From Parietaria judaica (taxonomy: Eukaryota; Streptophyta; Magnoliopsida; Rosales; Urticaceae): a stretch of 64,000 bases of DNA. A program made the translations under genes and the position numbers. The notes beneath the pieces are model-generated. The model saw nothing but the letters and a program-made list of their open reading frames with translations, made no database searches and was not told the DNA's origin. The stretch spans positions 14,377,001-14,441,000 of the forward strand of contig OX940869.1 of the NCBI GenBank assembly GCA_954871525.1. The letters are read 5' to 3'. This document shows, piece by piece, positions 14,317 to 26,304 of this stretch. The first letter of the stretch is position 1; the number at the start of each line of letters is the position of its first letter.

Positions 14317-17300
14317 CATATACACACTGGTTTTTGGGTTTCACGTAGCTCAACAGTAGAGCTAAAGAACTGAAGATACGAACTTTGTGTCAATTCGTTT
14401 TGGGGTTTCGTTGATTGACACAAAAATGATTTCGTGAACCAAAAAAAAAACAGGGGCTCTGGAGAAGACGGGCAATTAGGGCTGGGGAGCAACGAGGAGA
14501 AGGAGAGGGTCTGCGTCGTGGAAGCTCTCCAGTCCTTCAGAGTCCGCTCCGTCGTCGCCGGCAGCCGGAACTCGCTCGCCATTCTCGAAGACGGCGAGGT
14601 TTCTGACTTTCCCGCCGTTACGCTCCTCGATTTCGGTTTTGCTGATTTGGGTGTGTTGTATCTGTATGTGTAGTTGTTCACTTGGGGATGGAATCAGAGA
14701 GGGACTTTGGGACACCCTCCTGAGGCCAAAACCGAGAATGTCCCGAGCCAGGTCAAATCTCTTGCAAATGCCAAGATTGTTCAGGTGATTCGCTCTTCCG
14801 AAATTCGCGGAATTTCAATGTCTTGTTTATTCAGTTCAGTGATTGTTGATCTTTAGGCTGCTATTGGTGGGTGGCATTGCTTGGCTGTTGATGATCAAGG
14901 CCGAGCTTACGCTTGGGGTATTGTACTGTACTGTACTTGTTTTACTTCGAAGAAAATGTTGGTTGTATAATCGGAATGTGACATGGTTGCGTTTTTTCGA
15001 TTTTAATCTTTTTTTGTTTTTCAGGAGGAAATGAGTATGGACAGTGTGGGGAAGAGCCGGAGCGGAAGGACGACACTGGCAGACCGTTGAGGAGGGACAT
15101 AGTGATTCCTCAACGTTGTGCTCCGAAGCTCGTGGTCCGCCAGGTGATTTTTATTTTAATGTTGGGTTTCGGGATTTTGTTCTGATGAGTTTCATTCAGT
15201 CTGCTCGGATTTCATTTCTCGTCCGTAGTCTTGCTGATTCTTTGTGACGAATGGACTTGATAATCTTGCCATTCATCAAATTTCTGTAGAATAAATTAGA
15301 CATGTGACGATATGATTTTGCGGTCTTGAAACTACCATGAAGAAAATACGATCGTGTCAGACCCGGAAACTAGAAAATAACTTTTAGCTACCTATTTTTA
15401 TTAGTGTCTTATGTCATTAGGGGTATTAGGGGTATTTTACAATAAATATGGGATTATAATCCTACATATTGCCTAATCTTGGTTTAGCTGTCATTTTTGG
15501 TGGAGTTTTCCTATTAAACATCATTGGGAGTGTTTTGCCCGGTCTAATTCTCGAATTAGAAACCGGGGTTGTGTATATCAATCAAGTATTCTCGCCTTTC
15601 TTTGATTATCGGTTTGGATCCTATCAGATCGCTTTGTCCTTACCCTACGATTTGTTAAGGTGCGTATATCAAGTGAATCCTTTGACATGCAGGTGGCGGC
15701 TGGAGGGACTCATTCTGTGGTGCTTACTCGAGACGGTCAAGTGTGGACGTGGGGTCAACCATGGCCGCCGGGAGACATGTACGATGAGCACTTTCGGACA
15801 GTTTCTTTCAAACGTCGACTGTGTCTGAATACGTCTGTGATGTTATCTCTTAACATGATGACAGAAAACAGATCTCCGTGCCGGTTCGAGTGCAAGGTCT
15901 GGAAGCAGTGAGAATGATCGCAGTCGGAGCGTTTCATAATCTGGCTCTCCAAGAGGACGGCGCGCTGTGGGCGTGGGGTAACAATGAGTACGGTCAACTC
16001 GGAACCGGAGATACGCAACCCAGATCGCAGCCTATTCTCGTCCAAGGCCTTTCTGCTCATAATCTGGTTTTTACTCTTTAGCTTTTTAAGTTTCAGTTCT
16101 GCCAGCTCAAGTCCTTAAACTCGCCGTATTGTTCAATTTGCTCCATGAACTTGTTGCGTCGTCTATAAATATATTCCCTGAATTTGTGAACTCTTGCCGT
16201 TTACCCTCGGTTAAATATATACATTTGTCATTCTTTTAAGCCGTTTACTTTAAACTCTTTGCTTCTTATACAACTCATATGGTTTAAAATTTAATGGAAT
16301 TGTCAGATATTTAATGAAGTAGGAGTAAAGTACTACAGTTTACATGTTAAGATGCGAACTGATATAAGAAGTTGAGAGGAAATGGATAGCTGATAATTAC
16401 TCTTAAAGAGCTCGTGTTATCTCCTCCATCTTTTACTGTTTCCGCTCGTTCTCTCGAACCACCCATGCCTTGGCCTCTCTATTGATCACCGCTTTTGATC
16501 TTAGAGTACATACATATTTCCTGGTTGTTCCCTGGTTGCTTTGAATTTTTGTGTTCTTTGGTCGTTTTCCGGTTATATAAATATAATGTTTCTCTACTTA
16601 GGGCCTTGATATTCTTTTTTTCCCACATTTAGGTTGATATTGCTGCTGGAGGATGGCATTCTACCGCACTTACAGATGAAGGAGAGGTAATTACGCATAC
16701 ATATTATTTTCTTTTATTCAAAGTTTGGACCTTGTTTTTAGTTCAAACAGAACTATATACCATCTGATTCTCCGGTTTATCATGGCATGTAGAATTTATA
16801 TGGAATTGAATATAGTCGTAAATATAATCTAAAACGGAAGTAAGGTCTTGATGTTTAAATGACAAGTGTTACCGTTTACTTTTTTTTTAAAGTCTCAATC
16901 ATTTCTCGCTATCTAAAATTACTCGGACGTTCGAAAAATTGAAAGGAGAGCCATTTTTACTCAACTCTTGTTTTGATTGCTATAAGAAGTATTCCAAGTT
17001 TCACAAGCTTTAGTTATTTCTTATGGCAATACATAAACTGTTTCTATTAATCAGATTAACTTATAGTATATTAGTATTAATTAATGCTTTAATTGTTAAG
17101 GGTATTTCGGGTATTTTTTTAATAAACAGGGATTAGGGTTTCCTAATCCCTATATTAGTTGCATGATTTCGGATAGGGTTTTCCTCTTGCATCTTGGAGA
17201 GCTTTGAACCTCGCTCTCTACGGTTTTGGTTCATTGTTCCTTTGTTTTATGAATTAATTTTATAAAGACGGAATTCATTGTCTTGGTGAATTCTTGTTGG

Positions 17301-18285
17301 CCATTTCATATTCGAGTTACTTTTTGGTGAATTATTGCATCCGCATAGCATCATAAACCGTTTCGAATTTCGGGTGTAATTACAGGTGTGGGGTTGGGGA
17401 AGAGGAGAGCATGGCAGACTAGGATTTGGAGATAATGACAAGAGCAGTAAAATGGTGCCCCAAAAGGTTCAGCTTTTAGCTGGGGAAGATATTGTTCAGG
17501 TGTATATATATAAATATATATATATTTGAATATCAATCACTAAAACATTTCAACATATCTTAGAAGACTATGAAGATGAGAGAATGATGTTGATTACTTG
17601 TGTGTCAAGGTATCTTGTGGAGGCACACACTCTGTTGCATTAACCCGTGATGGACGCATGTTTTCGGTGAGTTCTTTACACTCTGTTCCTTTGTTTTTAT
17701 TGAAAATACAAGAGAAGATAACAGTGAAATCATTTGATGCTGAAAATGCGATGAGAACCCAACTCCTCTTATCAAGCCTAGATTATGTCATACGCGCCAT
17801 TTCTCGTTCTTAAGCGCGAGGGTCAGAGAAACAGAGAGTGTGGACGTACCTCTCACACCGAGAGAGAACCACTGTAATCTCTAATGTTATTTTTTAATTC
17901 TTCGTTTTATCAATTTGGTTCTCTGATTTGGTGATTAGGGCTTAATCTTGGATTATTCTTAAAGAACTTAACAAGATATATAATATACGATCATTATGCT
18001 AATAATGTATTCAAGCTTGCCTCGGGAACTTTTGAGTTAGGTAATAATGGCTTTGCTGATTGTTTTCTTTTCAATCGGCAGTTTGGGCGTGGAGACCATG
18101 GCCGGCTCGGATACGGAAGGAAGGTGACAACGGGTCACCCGATGGAAGTGCCCATAAACCTCCCTGCCCCGTCGGACTACGACGAGAATGCCTCAGAAGA
18201 GGGACGGTGGATCGCCAAGCTCGTCGCTTGTGGAGGACGCCACACCCTCGCCATAGTTGAATGGAAAGACGACAGCCTAGAATGA
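14179..18285 (+). CDS. RCC1-repeat protein (At5g16040-like), eleven exons
   Basis: A seven-bladed beta-propeller of the regulator-of-chromosome-condensation family. The subfamily's biochemical role is not established, so I claim no GEF activity. Exons: 14179-14207, 14454-14598, 14674-14784, 14857-14917, 15025-15143, 15693-15778, 15865-16066, 16633-16686, 17386-17499, 17610-17666, 18082-18285. Splice phases fit throughout and give 393 residues with no stop. Repeat signatures recur: WGSGEDGQLGLG (10-21), GGWHCLAVDD, GGNEYGQCG, GGTHSVVLTRDG, WGNNEYGQLGTGD, GGWHSTAL, WGRGEHGRLGFGD, GGTHSVALTRDG, FGRGDHGRLGYG. The start was chosen because the 29-bp first exon joins in phase to restore Trp in AWGSGED. 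Intron 1 holds CT, TA and TG microsatellites; introns 5, 8 and 10 look expanded by repeat insertions. Poly-A signal at 18310. Confidence 0.95.
14211..14315. repeat. Compound (CT)n-(TA)n-(TG)n microsatellite
   Basis: A CT run, about 29 TA dinucleotides and a TG run follow one another in intron 1 of the RCC1-like gene. Reading frames through it are artefacts. It is likely to vary in length between individuals. Confidence 0.95.
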
Positions 18286-18476
18286 AGTATGAACACAACC
18301 AAACGTATGAATAAACCTCTTTTTTTTTTCGACGGAGTTTTCGGGTTAGTGTTTTAGAACTCTCCCAGATCAATATAGCGAAGACAATGTGGTATTAATA
18401 TAAACGGGATTCGTGTGAGCCTTAAATACAACAGAGCTGAATGATTTTTCTGTACTACATACGGAAAGCAAGTCTC

Positions 18477-19672
18477 TCATTCGGCGGCTGATGACATGGT
18501 GGCTTTCTCGCCGTGTTGCGCCATGGAAATGCCGGGTTGGTCTTGTTGGTGGTCGTGGTGATCTTCTCGATATCCGGGGCCGTAGTGGGCGCTGTAGATC
18601 CCGCTGTGAAGTAGGACCAGGTACAGAAACTGGCTGAGAAGTGAGATTACGACGAAGGCTTCCAGTGTTTGCTGCCAAAATCGCACTTCGTTGTGGCATT
18701 TAACACAAGATTTCATCAAATAAAACTAAGAAAAGAACATGTGTTTTAAGAATTCGTATTAAAATTTAAAAGAAAAAAGAAAAAAAGGTCTCGTCTTACC
18801 AAGCGCTTTCCTCTGCGTCCACCAAGTATTATCTCCTTGCAAACGAGTCTGCAAAATTACGTATGATTGTCAACATATAATTTGCTTAGTTTTTATTTAT
18901 TTATTTACTTCCGTTCACTAGGTCTTGATCAGGATGTTCGTAGTCTGGGTTTCCGGACTGTAAACACGTTTATCCGAAGTGCCCAATGATCCTAGTCATC
19001 TATTGGCTCGGCTAGCTGAGGGCGCGCCCAACTGCCCGCGGAACATCTCGCTAAGAAAAAGTCCCGTCGACTGCCAGCTCGCCGAGCTGACAGTTGGCTG
19101 AAATTCTCTAGTCGCGCACATATATTTCATTAAAATACTCCGCTCACCGTAAAAAAATCCAGCTACTCTCGTACCCCGTTTCGTTGACTACAATTTGAGT
19201 ATATTTACAATTTTACATCGACGGATAATCCGTCGATCCCTATATAATTATATTTTTACCCGAAAGCAAGAGCGGTGAGAGCCCAAGAAAGGAGAGCCAA
19301 AGCAGAGGCAGAAGGCAAGCTGTGAGGACGCCAAGTGCGGTGGTGCATCACCCCCGGAAGCAGCGAGCTCGCCCCCACCACGCCCCCGATCAGCGCAAAC
19401 ACCAGCATGAAGCTCGTCGATGGATTTCCTCCCAAATCTATACATATATATATATACACGTCAAATATGTATACAGTTCATCTATAATAATATACGATGA
19501 GGGAGGGCAGGGGCTCATGGAAAGAGAGGTTATTACGAGGGTGGTCTTGCTCGCCGTCGATGTACTTGTCGAGAGACCAACCCGCGAGTCCGACCACTAT
19601 CAAGTCCACCACCAAGTTCACTGCCAGAAGTGGCGCCATCAACTCCCTCACGCCTCTCCCGCGACCTGCCAT
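18477..19672 (-). CDS. PM19L: AWPM-19-like (PM19-like) plasma membrane protein, four exons
   Basis: A small four-helix plasma membrane protein of the AWPM-19 family, members of which are induced by ABA and in seed maturation (family knowledge). Exons on the minus strand: 19672-19537, 19437-19260, 18848-18800, 18671-18477; 185 residues, no stop. Membrane segments: about 12-35 (MAPLLAVNLVVDLIVVGLAG), then the LVFALIGGVVGASSLL, ALLSWALTALAFG and AFVVISLLSQFLYLVLL stretches. Family motifs seen: DHPHLGGN after helix 1, HRTWRP between helices 2 and 3, and VCKEIILGGRRGKRL before helix 4. ATG at 19672 was chosen because no upstream in-frame ATG exists and the product starts MAGRGRG, typical for the family. 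The C-terminal tail is His/Gln-rich. The gene is tail to tail with the RCC1-like gene, with 191 bp between stop codons. Confidence 0.93.
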
Positions 19673-19689
19673 TTTTAGCAAATTCAGAG

Positions 19690-20724
19690 CTCGTTATAAC
19701 TACTTATATATATTATATATTATACGTGGTAATTGCTTGTTGGAGACTCATGAGAAAACAAGTGTAACGTGTTGGCTTTTTCATGAACCTGGGTCTAATT
19801 ATTTATAGTTGATGAGAATTATATACGATGATTATAGCAATTGCCAACAACAATAAGGACAAGAAAACGTTAGAATGATGTAAAAAAACAGTGTGTGTTT
19901 CGCTTGGGTTGCACTGCAAAGGAAAGGAACCACGCGGAGGCCATGCGTGGGGTCCACGTGCATCACGCCACCCATCATAAGTTATTTATTTATTTATTAA
20001 AAAAGAATCTTCAAAAAAAAAAAAAAAAATTGAGTATAGAGCCTTGATATAGAAATTTTTAAAATTTAGATCATGTTTTTTATTTTTAACACGTGAGATC
20101 CAGAACCGGCTTCTGGTTTCGATATCGGTTTCGCTCCTATATGTGTAGTTGGTACTGGGTAGACGTAGAACTATAGATTTCTTGTAAATAAATGAAGTGG
20201 CATGTCATCATTTAATTAGTTAGAAATAGAGTCTTCTTATTGGTTAAACTGGAAAAGTCATTAGAATTAGTAATTAGACAAGGGTAATTGTGATGTGAAT
20301 TCAATCACTGAATCGAATCTATAAATTTAGGAACTTTAATCTAGCTAGAAAGATCAGAATGTATTGTTTAGTGCTATAGAAAGGGAGAGATATCATAGTC
20401 GGAGAAGAGAAAGAAGACCGAGATCGAGAGAAGATCATATACAATCGTAACGCATTTCTAAGATTTTTTTGGTGAATTAAAATCGAAATTTCTTAAAGAT
20501 TTGTGTTGGTGTATTTGTGTGTCGATAATCCAAGATCGAAGCATGAGCGCATCCAGATCCGTTGCGTCAACCCCAACCGTTTATTTATCATCACTTATGT
20601 TTGTATGTCAAAGTATTAGTTTCTAAATCTCTCTATTTCTAAGATTAGTACGAATTTAACAATTTGTTAGTAGTAATTACTTGGGTGTAATGGTCTTTTA
20701 CATTTGTAATAAACTTATGCAAGG
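19690..20724. other. Intergenic stretch, divergent side of AWPM-19 gene
   Basis: No gene is supported. The first few hundred bases include the promoter side of the minus-strand AWPM-19 gene; CACGTG at 19957-19962 is a G-box/ABRE-type core, which would fit ABA regulation. A + strand TATA-like TCTATAAATTTAG lies at about 20319, followed by GA-rich sequence, and may be an old LTR promoter. Confidence 0.4.
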
Positions 20725-21643
20725 TGTATTGTGTATATAATTGGGTATTTTTATGAAGATTATTTAATAAAAGAAAATTATTTAATTAATTATTTCTTTA
20801 TTAAATAAATCAATTTTGGCCCAACCGGAGGCCCGTTTTCGTAAAACGAGGTGTCTAAAAGCTCCTAAAAATATCAAAATACTAAAAAAAACGCCATAAA
20901 AAAGTTGAAAACGGCCTCGGAACGCCCCCGGCACCCTAAAAAGGGGCCGGGAGCACTTTTTGTGGGGCCCACGGCTCCCCACGCGCCCCAGGCGCGCCAC
21001 AGGGGCAGGGGACGCGCGCCTACGTGGACCAGGGGCCTCCCACATGCACCACAGGGTCTCCCCACGCGCCTGGGCATGGGCGCGCGTCTGCCGCAAAAAC
21101 CGGGCGCGTGAAGGTGCGTGGAGGCTCGGATTGACACGTGGGTTGCGCCAACTGGTCGACCACGGTGCGGGGACTCAGAAAAATATATAATTTTACCCCG
21201 TGGGCTTCTTGGACCAATTTTTAATTGCATATAGACCTCGGACCCTCCTATAAATAGAAGCTCAGTTCATTCAAACGGTAACTCGTTCGAACTCATCGAA
21301 ACTCACTCAAACTCTCTCGAGCTATCTCATAAACGCTCGCTATACTTATACAACTCCCGCTCCCTCTCAAATACTCTACTAATGTTGAGCGTCGGAGGTG
21401 AATACGGGGGCAACCCAAGCTTGTAACCTGGCCTTGTCCATTCAAGGCCCAGCGGTGTTAGGTAGCGCGAGAGCCCAGATCGCGGTCCACGGTCAGTGGA
21501 GGGCCCGTCTGGCAAAGGTTTCAGGGATCCATGCCCAAGTGCCAACAAAAGTCAACAAACGACATTGGGCCCGGTCCAACACAAGCAATTGGGCCGCTAT
21601 AATGTGTGATCTAATTTTCAGCATCAATAGTTCTTATTTTTAC
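20725..21643 (+). mobile_element. Solo LTR, family A copy 3
   Basis: The best promoter-bearing copy of family A. It has an AT-rich head, a GC-rich middle (20930-21150), CCCTCCTATAAATAGAAGC as a TATA box (about 21242-21260), repeated CTCGTTCGAACTC-type leader sequence, and ATGTTGAGCGTCGGAGGTGA (21381-21400). That last block matches copy 1 (minus, about 690-715). The tail ATTTTCAGCATCAATAG resembles the 3' ends of copies 1 and 2. No clean target duplication was found, and both ends are uncertain by about 10 bp. GC-rich reading frames inside are chance. Confidence 0.6.
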
Positions 21644-21999
21644 ATTTAGACGAGGTACAGTCCTTAACGCGATCCCTCTGTACACCTTTAAAATTGGACT
21701 ATTAACGGATGACGACCATTGGAAAATCCGGACAACCGAGCCATCTTTTAATCCTTCGTTCTCTACAACCCCAACTCAACTTAATTATTAGGTTAGGTAC
21801 AAATCCAACCTAACCTAATTAATAAATTAAGTTCAAAATTAAAGTTCAATTTAACTCGAAGTCAAAATACTTAAAAAAAAAAAAAACAGAATATAAAGTT
21901 CTCTTTTTTATACAAAGCCTTGAAGCTGCAAACACTTAATCTGTCAATACTATATAGTATACTCATCTACATATCATTATCATCCCAAGTGATTTCGCT

Positions 22000-24797
22000 C
22001 TATAAGAACCTCTCAGACATCAGTTCGTTCAACGGAGGTTCAACCAAGAGAAACAGACAAGCCAACGCAAGAACGGAGACGCTGAAAACGAACACGGACT
22101 TCCAAGGATTTGATTGTCGATTCACCAGAGCGATTCCCTCGTCCCCCGGAGCCGAATCGTTCGTTAGAAGCGTCGGACACGTGAAAAACCCGAACGCCAC
22201 GCCAGTGAAGACCGAGCCGAAATGCGACCTATAATGTTTTTGGTAAAATATCAGTAATTTCAATTTTTATATTGAGTGGCTTCAACTTTATACCTCAATA
22301 ATAATAGTACAAATACTTAAAACCAATTATACACCCCTCTAAACTTTTAAAACCCGTTCAAATTTACTCAAAAATTTTACTTTTTTAATTTTTGTCCTTA
22401 AGTTCCGATACCTGGTCTCCGGGTTCGGGTACCGGGTAGTTAGAAAACCGGGTACTGGACCCGCTTTCTCCCTTACTTCCCATTATATTTGGTCCTCGGA
22501 ATTTGCATCCCGAGTTTATATATATATATATATATATAGCGACCTTGTGTGGGATAAACTTTATCATGACTAGAGTTCTCAATGTCTATTATTTTGTTTC
22601 TTTCGAAAATTTCATTCAGTTGTTGTCAAAGTCTCGTCAATATCCAAAACAAAAATTAAAAATATTTGAAAACTTCTAAGGGTTTCACGTGTCCAAGACT
22701 AAACCGTACATCCAAATCCAAATTATGTTAAATCAATAAAAAAAAAAAGTTTGACATAATTTTAAATAGAAACAAAATAGTGGACACCGAAAACTTCAAT
22801 CGTAAAAAAAAAAAGGTTCGGTTTATACCGCCACAAAATCAAAATATTACTTACTGCTATTATTAACAGCTCAAGCATCAAAAGAGAACACAATAGTATG
22901 TATCTCTGTTCAAAGAAACCATAACAATGTCGAACTCACCATTCATCGATCAAGCAGAAATGGCTCAGAATCAAGCCAATGCCCGTCGCGATCATCGCCT
23001 TCTGGAATAAACTCTCCGAAACATCCTTGGCAATGGCGTCTTTGTTTTGGAGCTGATACATCAACCATGCTCCAATTACCGCGTACACTGGTCCCTGAGA
23101 TCAGCAAATCACCTCAACGAGAATTCAAACCCAAGAAAAAATGGAAAAAACGGTTTCGTCAGATGATTACGGTCCCGCCCACGGTCGGGTCCGGCGTGTG
23201 AAGATAGCTGATCAAGTTGCAGGAGACTCCCCCTAGAACGTATATCAGCAAGAACGTGAACGGCCCGTATCCTCTGCAGACTTTCGGCCCGAAGGTGAAC
23301 AGCGACCAGCAGCTCAGAGCAACGTGGAAGACGCCGGAGTGCTGCGCAAGCAACGATTCAGCGCGATCGAAGAAACTGCTGAGCTAAGTGACAAGACGAA
23401 AGGTCGAAAACAGAATCGAAACACGAACCCAGACGTCAGCGGTGTACCAGAAACATTGGCGTCACGAGCCTCCACCATTGGCCGAGCGCGATAAGATGGT
23501 TCACTTTGGCCCCGTAAAGCAGTGGAACTGTCGGGAGCTCGGGGCTACGCACTGGACTCGCCAGCTCGAACAGGACGACAGCGATGTTTAGTGCAGCCAG
23601 TACGCTTCTGCATTGCGAAACCGGACAAGAATTAGAGGCTGCAAATTCCCGAGAGATTAAATAGACAGTGGTGTCTTACATCAAGTAGAGATCCGAGGTT
23701 TCATTGTCCTGTTCTTGTCTTTGAGAGCTCTTTGCACTTGTCAGGCCAGTTTTACTTCTTCTGTTCATGTAGCTTGTTCTGCTTTCTTTCGCCGCGACAA
23801 ATGCTTCATCCTCTGAACTGCCGTCTTCGACCGGAGTTTGGTCGGAAGATGACATCGGCGGCTCTGTCGAATTTATGTTTATATTAGGCTAAAATGTAAG
23901 TATATGAAGTCTTCAAGCTATTATTAATTAAATCTATTATATTTATAATGATAATAACGACATAAATACTCAAGTTGTAATCAATTGCATCGGCAGATAC
24001 CCATATTGTTAATTTTTCTTTATAATATATAGGTCCTTTCTCTATAAACCCTTTTTAAAAAAATAGGACGGAACGTAAAGAAGTTGATGTTTTACAGCTA
24101 ATATTCCTAATTTATTTATGGTTAAATAAAATTATAATCGCCAAAATATATAATACATTTGTGATACGGACTTCCTATTCCGGAACACGTATCATCGAAG
24201 AAATGTGTCGCGTCGGATTGCAAGTTCAAGTGGCTAGGACCGGGTCAAGAGGATTACACAAGCTCAAACCGGGGCTGATATCAATTTGTTGCACTCAAAA
24301 GAATCCGAAATATATAATTCATGTTGGTCTGTTCAACTTCTAACACAATTAATCATACTCTAACCTCTATAGTACGCTTTTTTAAAATATATTTTTGATA
24401 ATCTCAACATGCATATATAATATATATTTATATATATATAATTTTCAATTATTATTTTACCTTGATGAAGCTTTTGAAGATAAGACTCGAGAATTTCCAA
24501 CTCCTTTGCACTGTATTGATCCTGATCACTGCCCGGTGTCTCCTTGGAAGAAGAGTTCGAGTTAAGTTTGCCAAAGTACGAGGACAGAGAATCTAGCTGC
24601 TTCCCGGGGGTTCGAGATTCCGAAGAACACTGGAGCGTCGTCGGAGAACCGAAACCCGAGAAGGATCTTCGCCGGAGATCGGAGTCGCACCGTGCTTGGA
24701 GAGAACTAGGCCCGAGAGTACTGAAGGCTCTTGAGCGTGAGAGTTGTGGAGTTTGGTCCCTGTAAGGCATTTTGCCCAATACTGGAACGGCAGACAT
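22000..24797 (-). CDS. RBL9: Rhomboid-like protein (RBL9-type, probably plastid), six exons
   Basis: Rhomboids are intramembrane serine proteases; this one is probably a pseudoprotease. Exons on the minus strand: 24797-24461, 23863-23680, 23607-23448, 23341-23171, 23094-22940, 22228-22000; phases fit and give 411 residues. The N-terminus is Ser/Arg-rich with few acids, like a plastid transit peptide. The domain runs from about residue 175. HSGVFHV (228-234) precedes FTFGPKV. The catalytic GxSG position reads GGTG (282-285), so the nucleophile Ser is Thr. The last-helix His is present (WSHFGS, about 336-341). Several hydrophobic segments follow, ending in VFSVSVLALACLFLLVEPP. ATG at 24797 is the first in frame after stops upstream. 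Closest recollection is Arabidopsis RBL9, also noted as possibly inactive. Confidence 0.9.
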
Positions 24798-25630
24798 GTT
24801 TGCCCTAATACAACCCAAGTCAGAATAAACCCGAAAATCCGGAACCGGTATTACCGGTTTCGAATTTTTCCGGAGACAGTAAACACTGTTTCCAAAACTG
24901 TTTTTTCGGTATTGTTTCGGACTTCGACCGATTAAACGCGTCACAAGAAGAAGAAAAAGAAAAATACGGAGCCAAATAAATTCGGATACGGGTAAAGCAA
25001 AACTAGAATTCTGGTTCCGGAGTCTTTTTTTTTTCTTCTTCGGAAAATCATCAATCCGTAACAAACTTCCCGAGTTTTTACATGATTAATGGAGTATGAA
25101 TTTTATTGATGTTCATACAAGAGGAAGAAGAACCTGAAAGGCTGAAACTAGAGCATGCAACAGTACTTTTGCAGGATTTGGATATATATTTATATATAAT
25201 TATATATATATAACGATGTTATATAATAGAGGTCCGCTGTACCAATGAAGATATTATCAAGTTGATTTTGTTGGGCTGAAATTAGCTTTGACTTTGAGGA
25301 TAATGTAGTAGACGATATCATACATATTTGCGGCATAAGTTTTTTATTTATTGAAATGTCATCGGCATTTCTATTGTATTTAACTTGCATTATAATGTCT
25401 TATCATATACACTTGTTATTGTATATGATTTGCACTGTAATGATTTACGTACGTAATTATATTTTTCTATTATTGATGTTTAAAAAATTAATAGTTTGAA
25501 AAGAAGAAAAAAGAGTTTTTATTTTTTCAAGTTACAAAAACATGTACCAATCAGTTATTTGAAAATAACCAATAATTAATTACCAAACATGTACCAAACA
25601 GTTATTTGAAAACAACCAACCAATAGTTAA
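24798..25630. other. Intergenic stretch upstream of the rhomboid-like gene
   Basis: No gene supported. The first 250 bp (minus strand) would hold the promoter and leader of the rhomboid-like gene. A short TA-rich run lies at 25181-25212. The remainder is AT-rich with two near copies of ACATGTACCAA(T/A)CAGTTATTTGAAAA (25540 and 25590). Confidence 0.5.
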
Positions 25631-25639
25631 CCCTCAAAA

Positions 25640-26304
25640 TGGCGTACCCGGGTTAATACCCGGAAGCCAATTTTTTTTTAAAAAAAACTGGATCCGGATA
25701 TATCCGGATCCGGAAAAACACGGATCCGGAACAATCCGGATATTAATTAATCCGGATATCAAAATATCCGGGTTTTAAAAAATAAAATAAAATAACTTTT
25801 TAATCTGGGCCGTTGGATCATCAAGATCAACGGCCCAGAAAATAGATCCGTTGGGGCGCGGCATAAGTGCCTGGACACGTGGCGAAAAAATAGAGTCGTT
25901 GCCCCTCCCAACCGTAATATTGCACACAAGTCCCCAAAAGAGCCGTTGGAGCCTCGTTTACACCACTTTACTCGAATTCCTACACATTTTCCCCTATAAA
26001 TACCTCATTCCACTCCCAATTTTTTCACACATCTTCTTCTCTTCATCTCCAACACTCTCATACTCTCTCAAGCTCTCAAAGTTCCGAAAGTAGGCTATAG
26101 TTTAGCTACTTTATAATTATATAAATACTCTCAATTTTTAGTTTAATATATTGTTTAGGTATTTTAGTTGTTATTAGTTTATTTAGTTTTTAATTAGTGT
26201 TATTATTATTAGTTTTAAGTTAGTGTTATTTAGTTTAATTTAGTTTAATTTATCATTATTATTAGTTTAATTTATCGCTATTATTAGTTTAATTTATCGT
26301 TAAT
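25640..26304 (+). promoter_or_regulatory. 5' end and promoter of the decayed hAT element
   Basis: Repeated GGATCCGGAT/ATCCGGATAT motifs (25688-25780) look like hAT subterminal transposase-binding repeats. TATAAATA at 25995-26002 is followed by CT-rich leader sequence and a possible 5' intron region before the ATG at 26305. The outer terminus was not identified with certainty. Confidence 0.5.

Noticed and set aside
14006..14373. Frames with long Tyr-Ile repeats
   Set aside because: They are translations of the CT/TA/TG microsatellite in the leader and intron 1 of the RCC1-like gene.
15144..15692. Reading frame in intron 5 of the RCC1-like gene
   Set aside because: It ends in the next exon by chance. 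The segment resembles a repeat insertion, and splicing around it restores the conserved protein.
20782..21230. Several 60-118 codon frames on both strands
   Set aside because: The GC-rich core of a solo LTR gives open frames in many phases; no domain or splice context.
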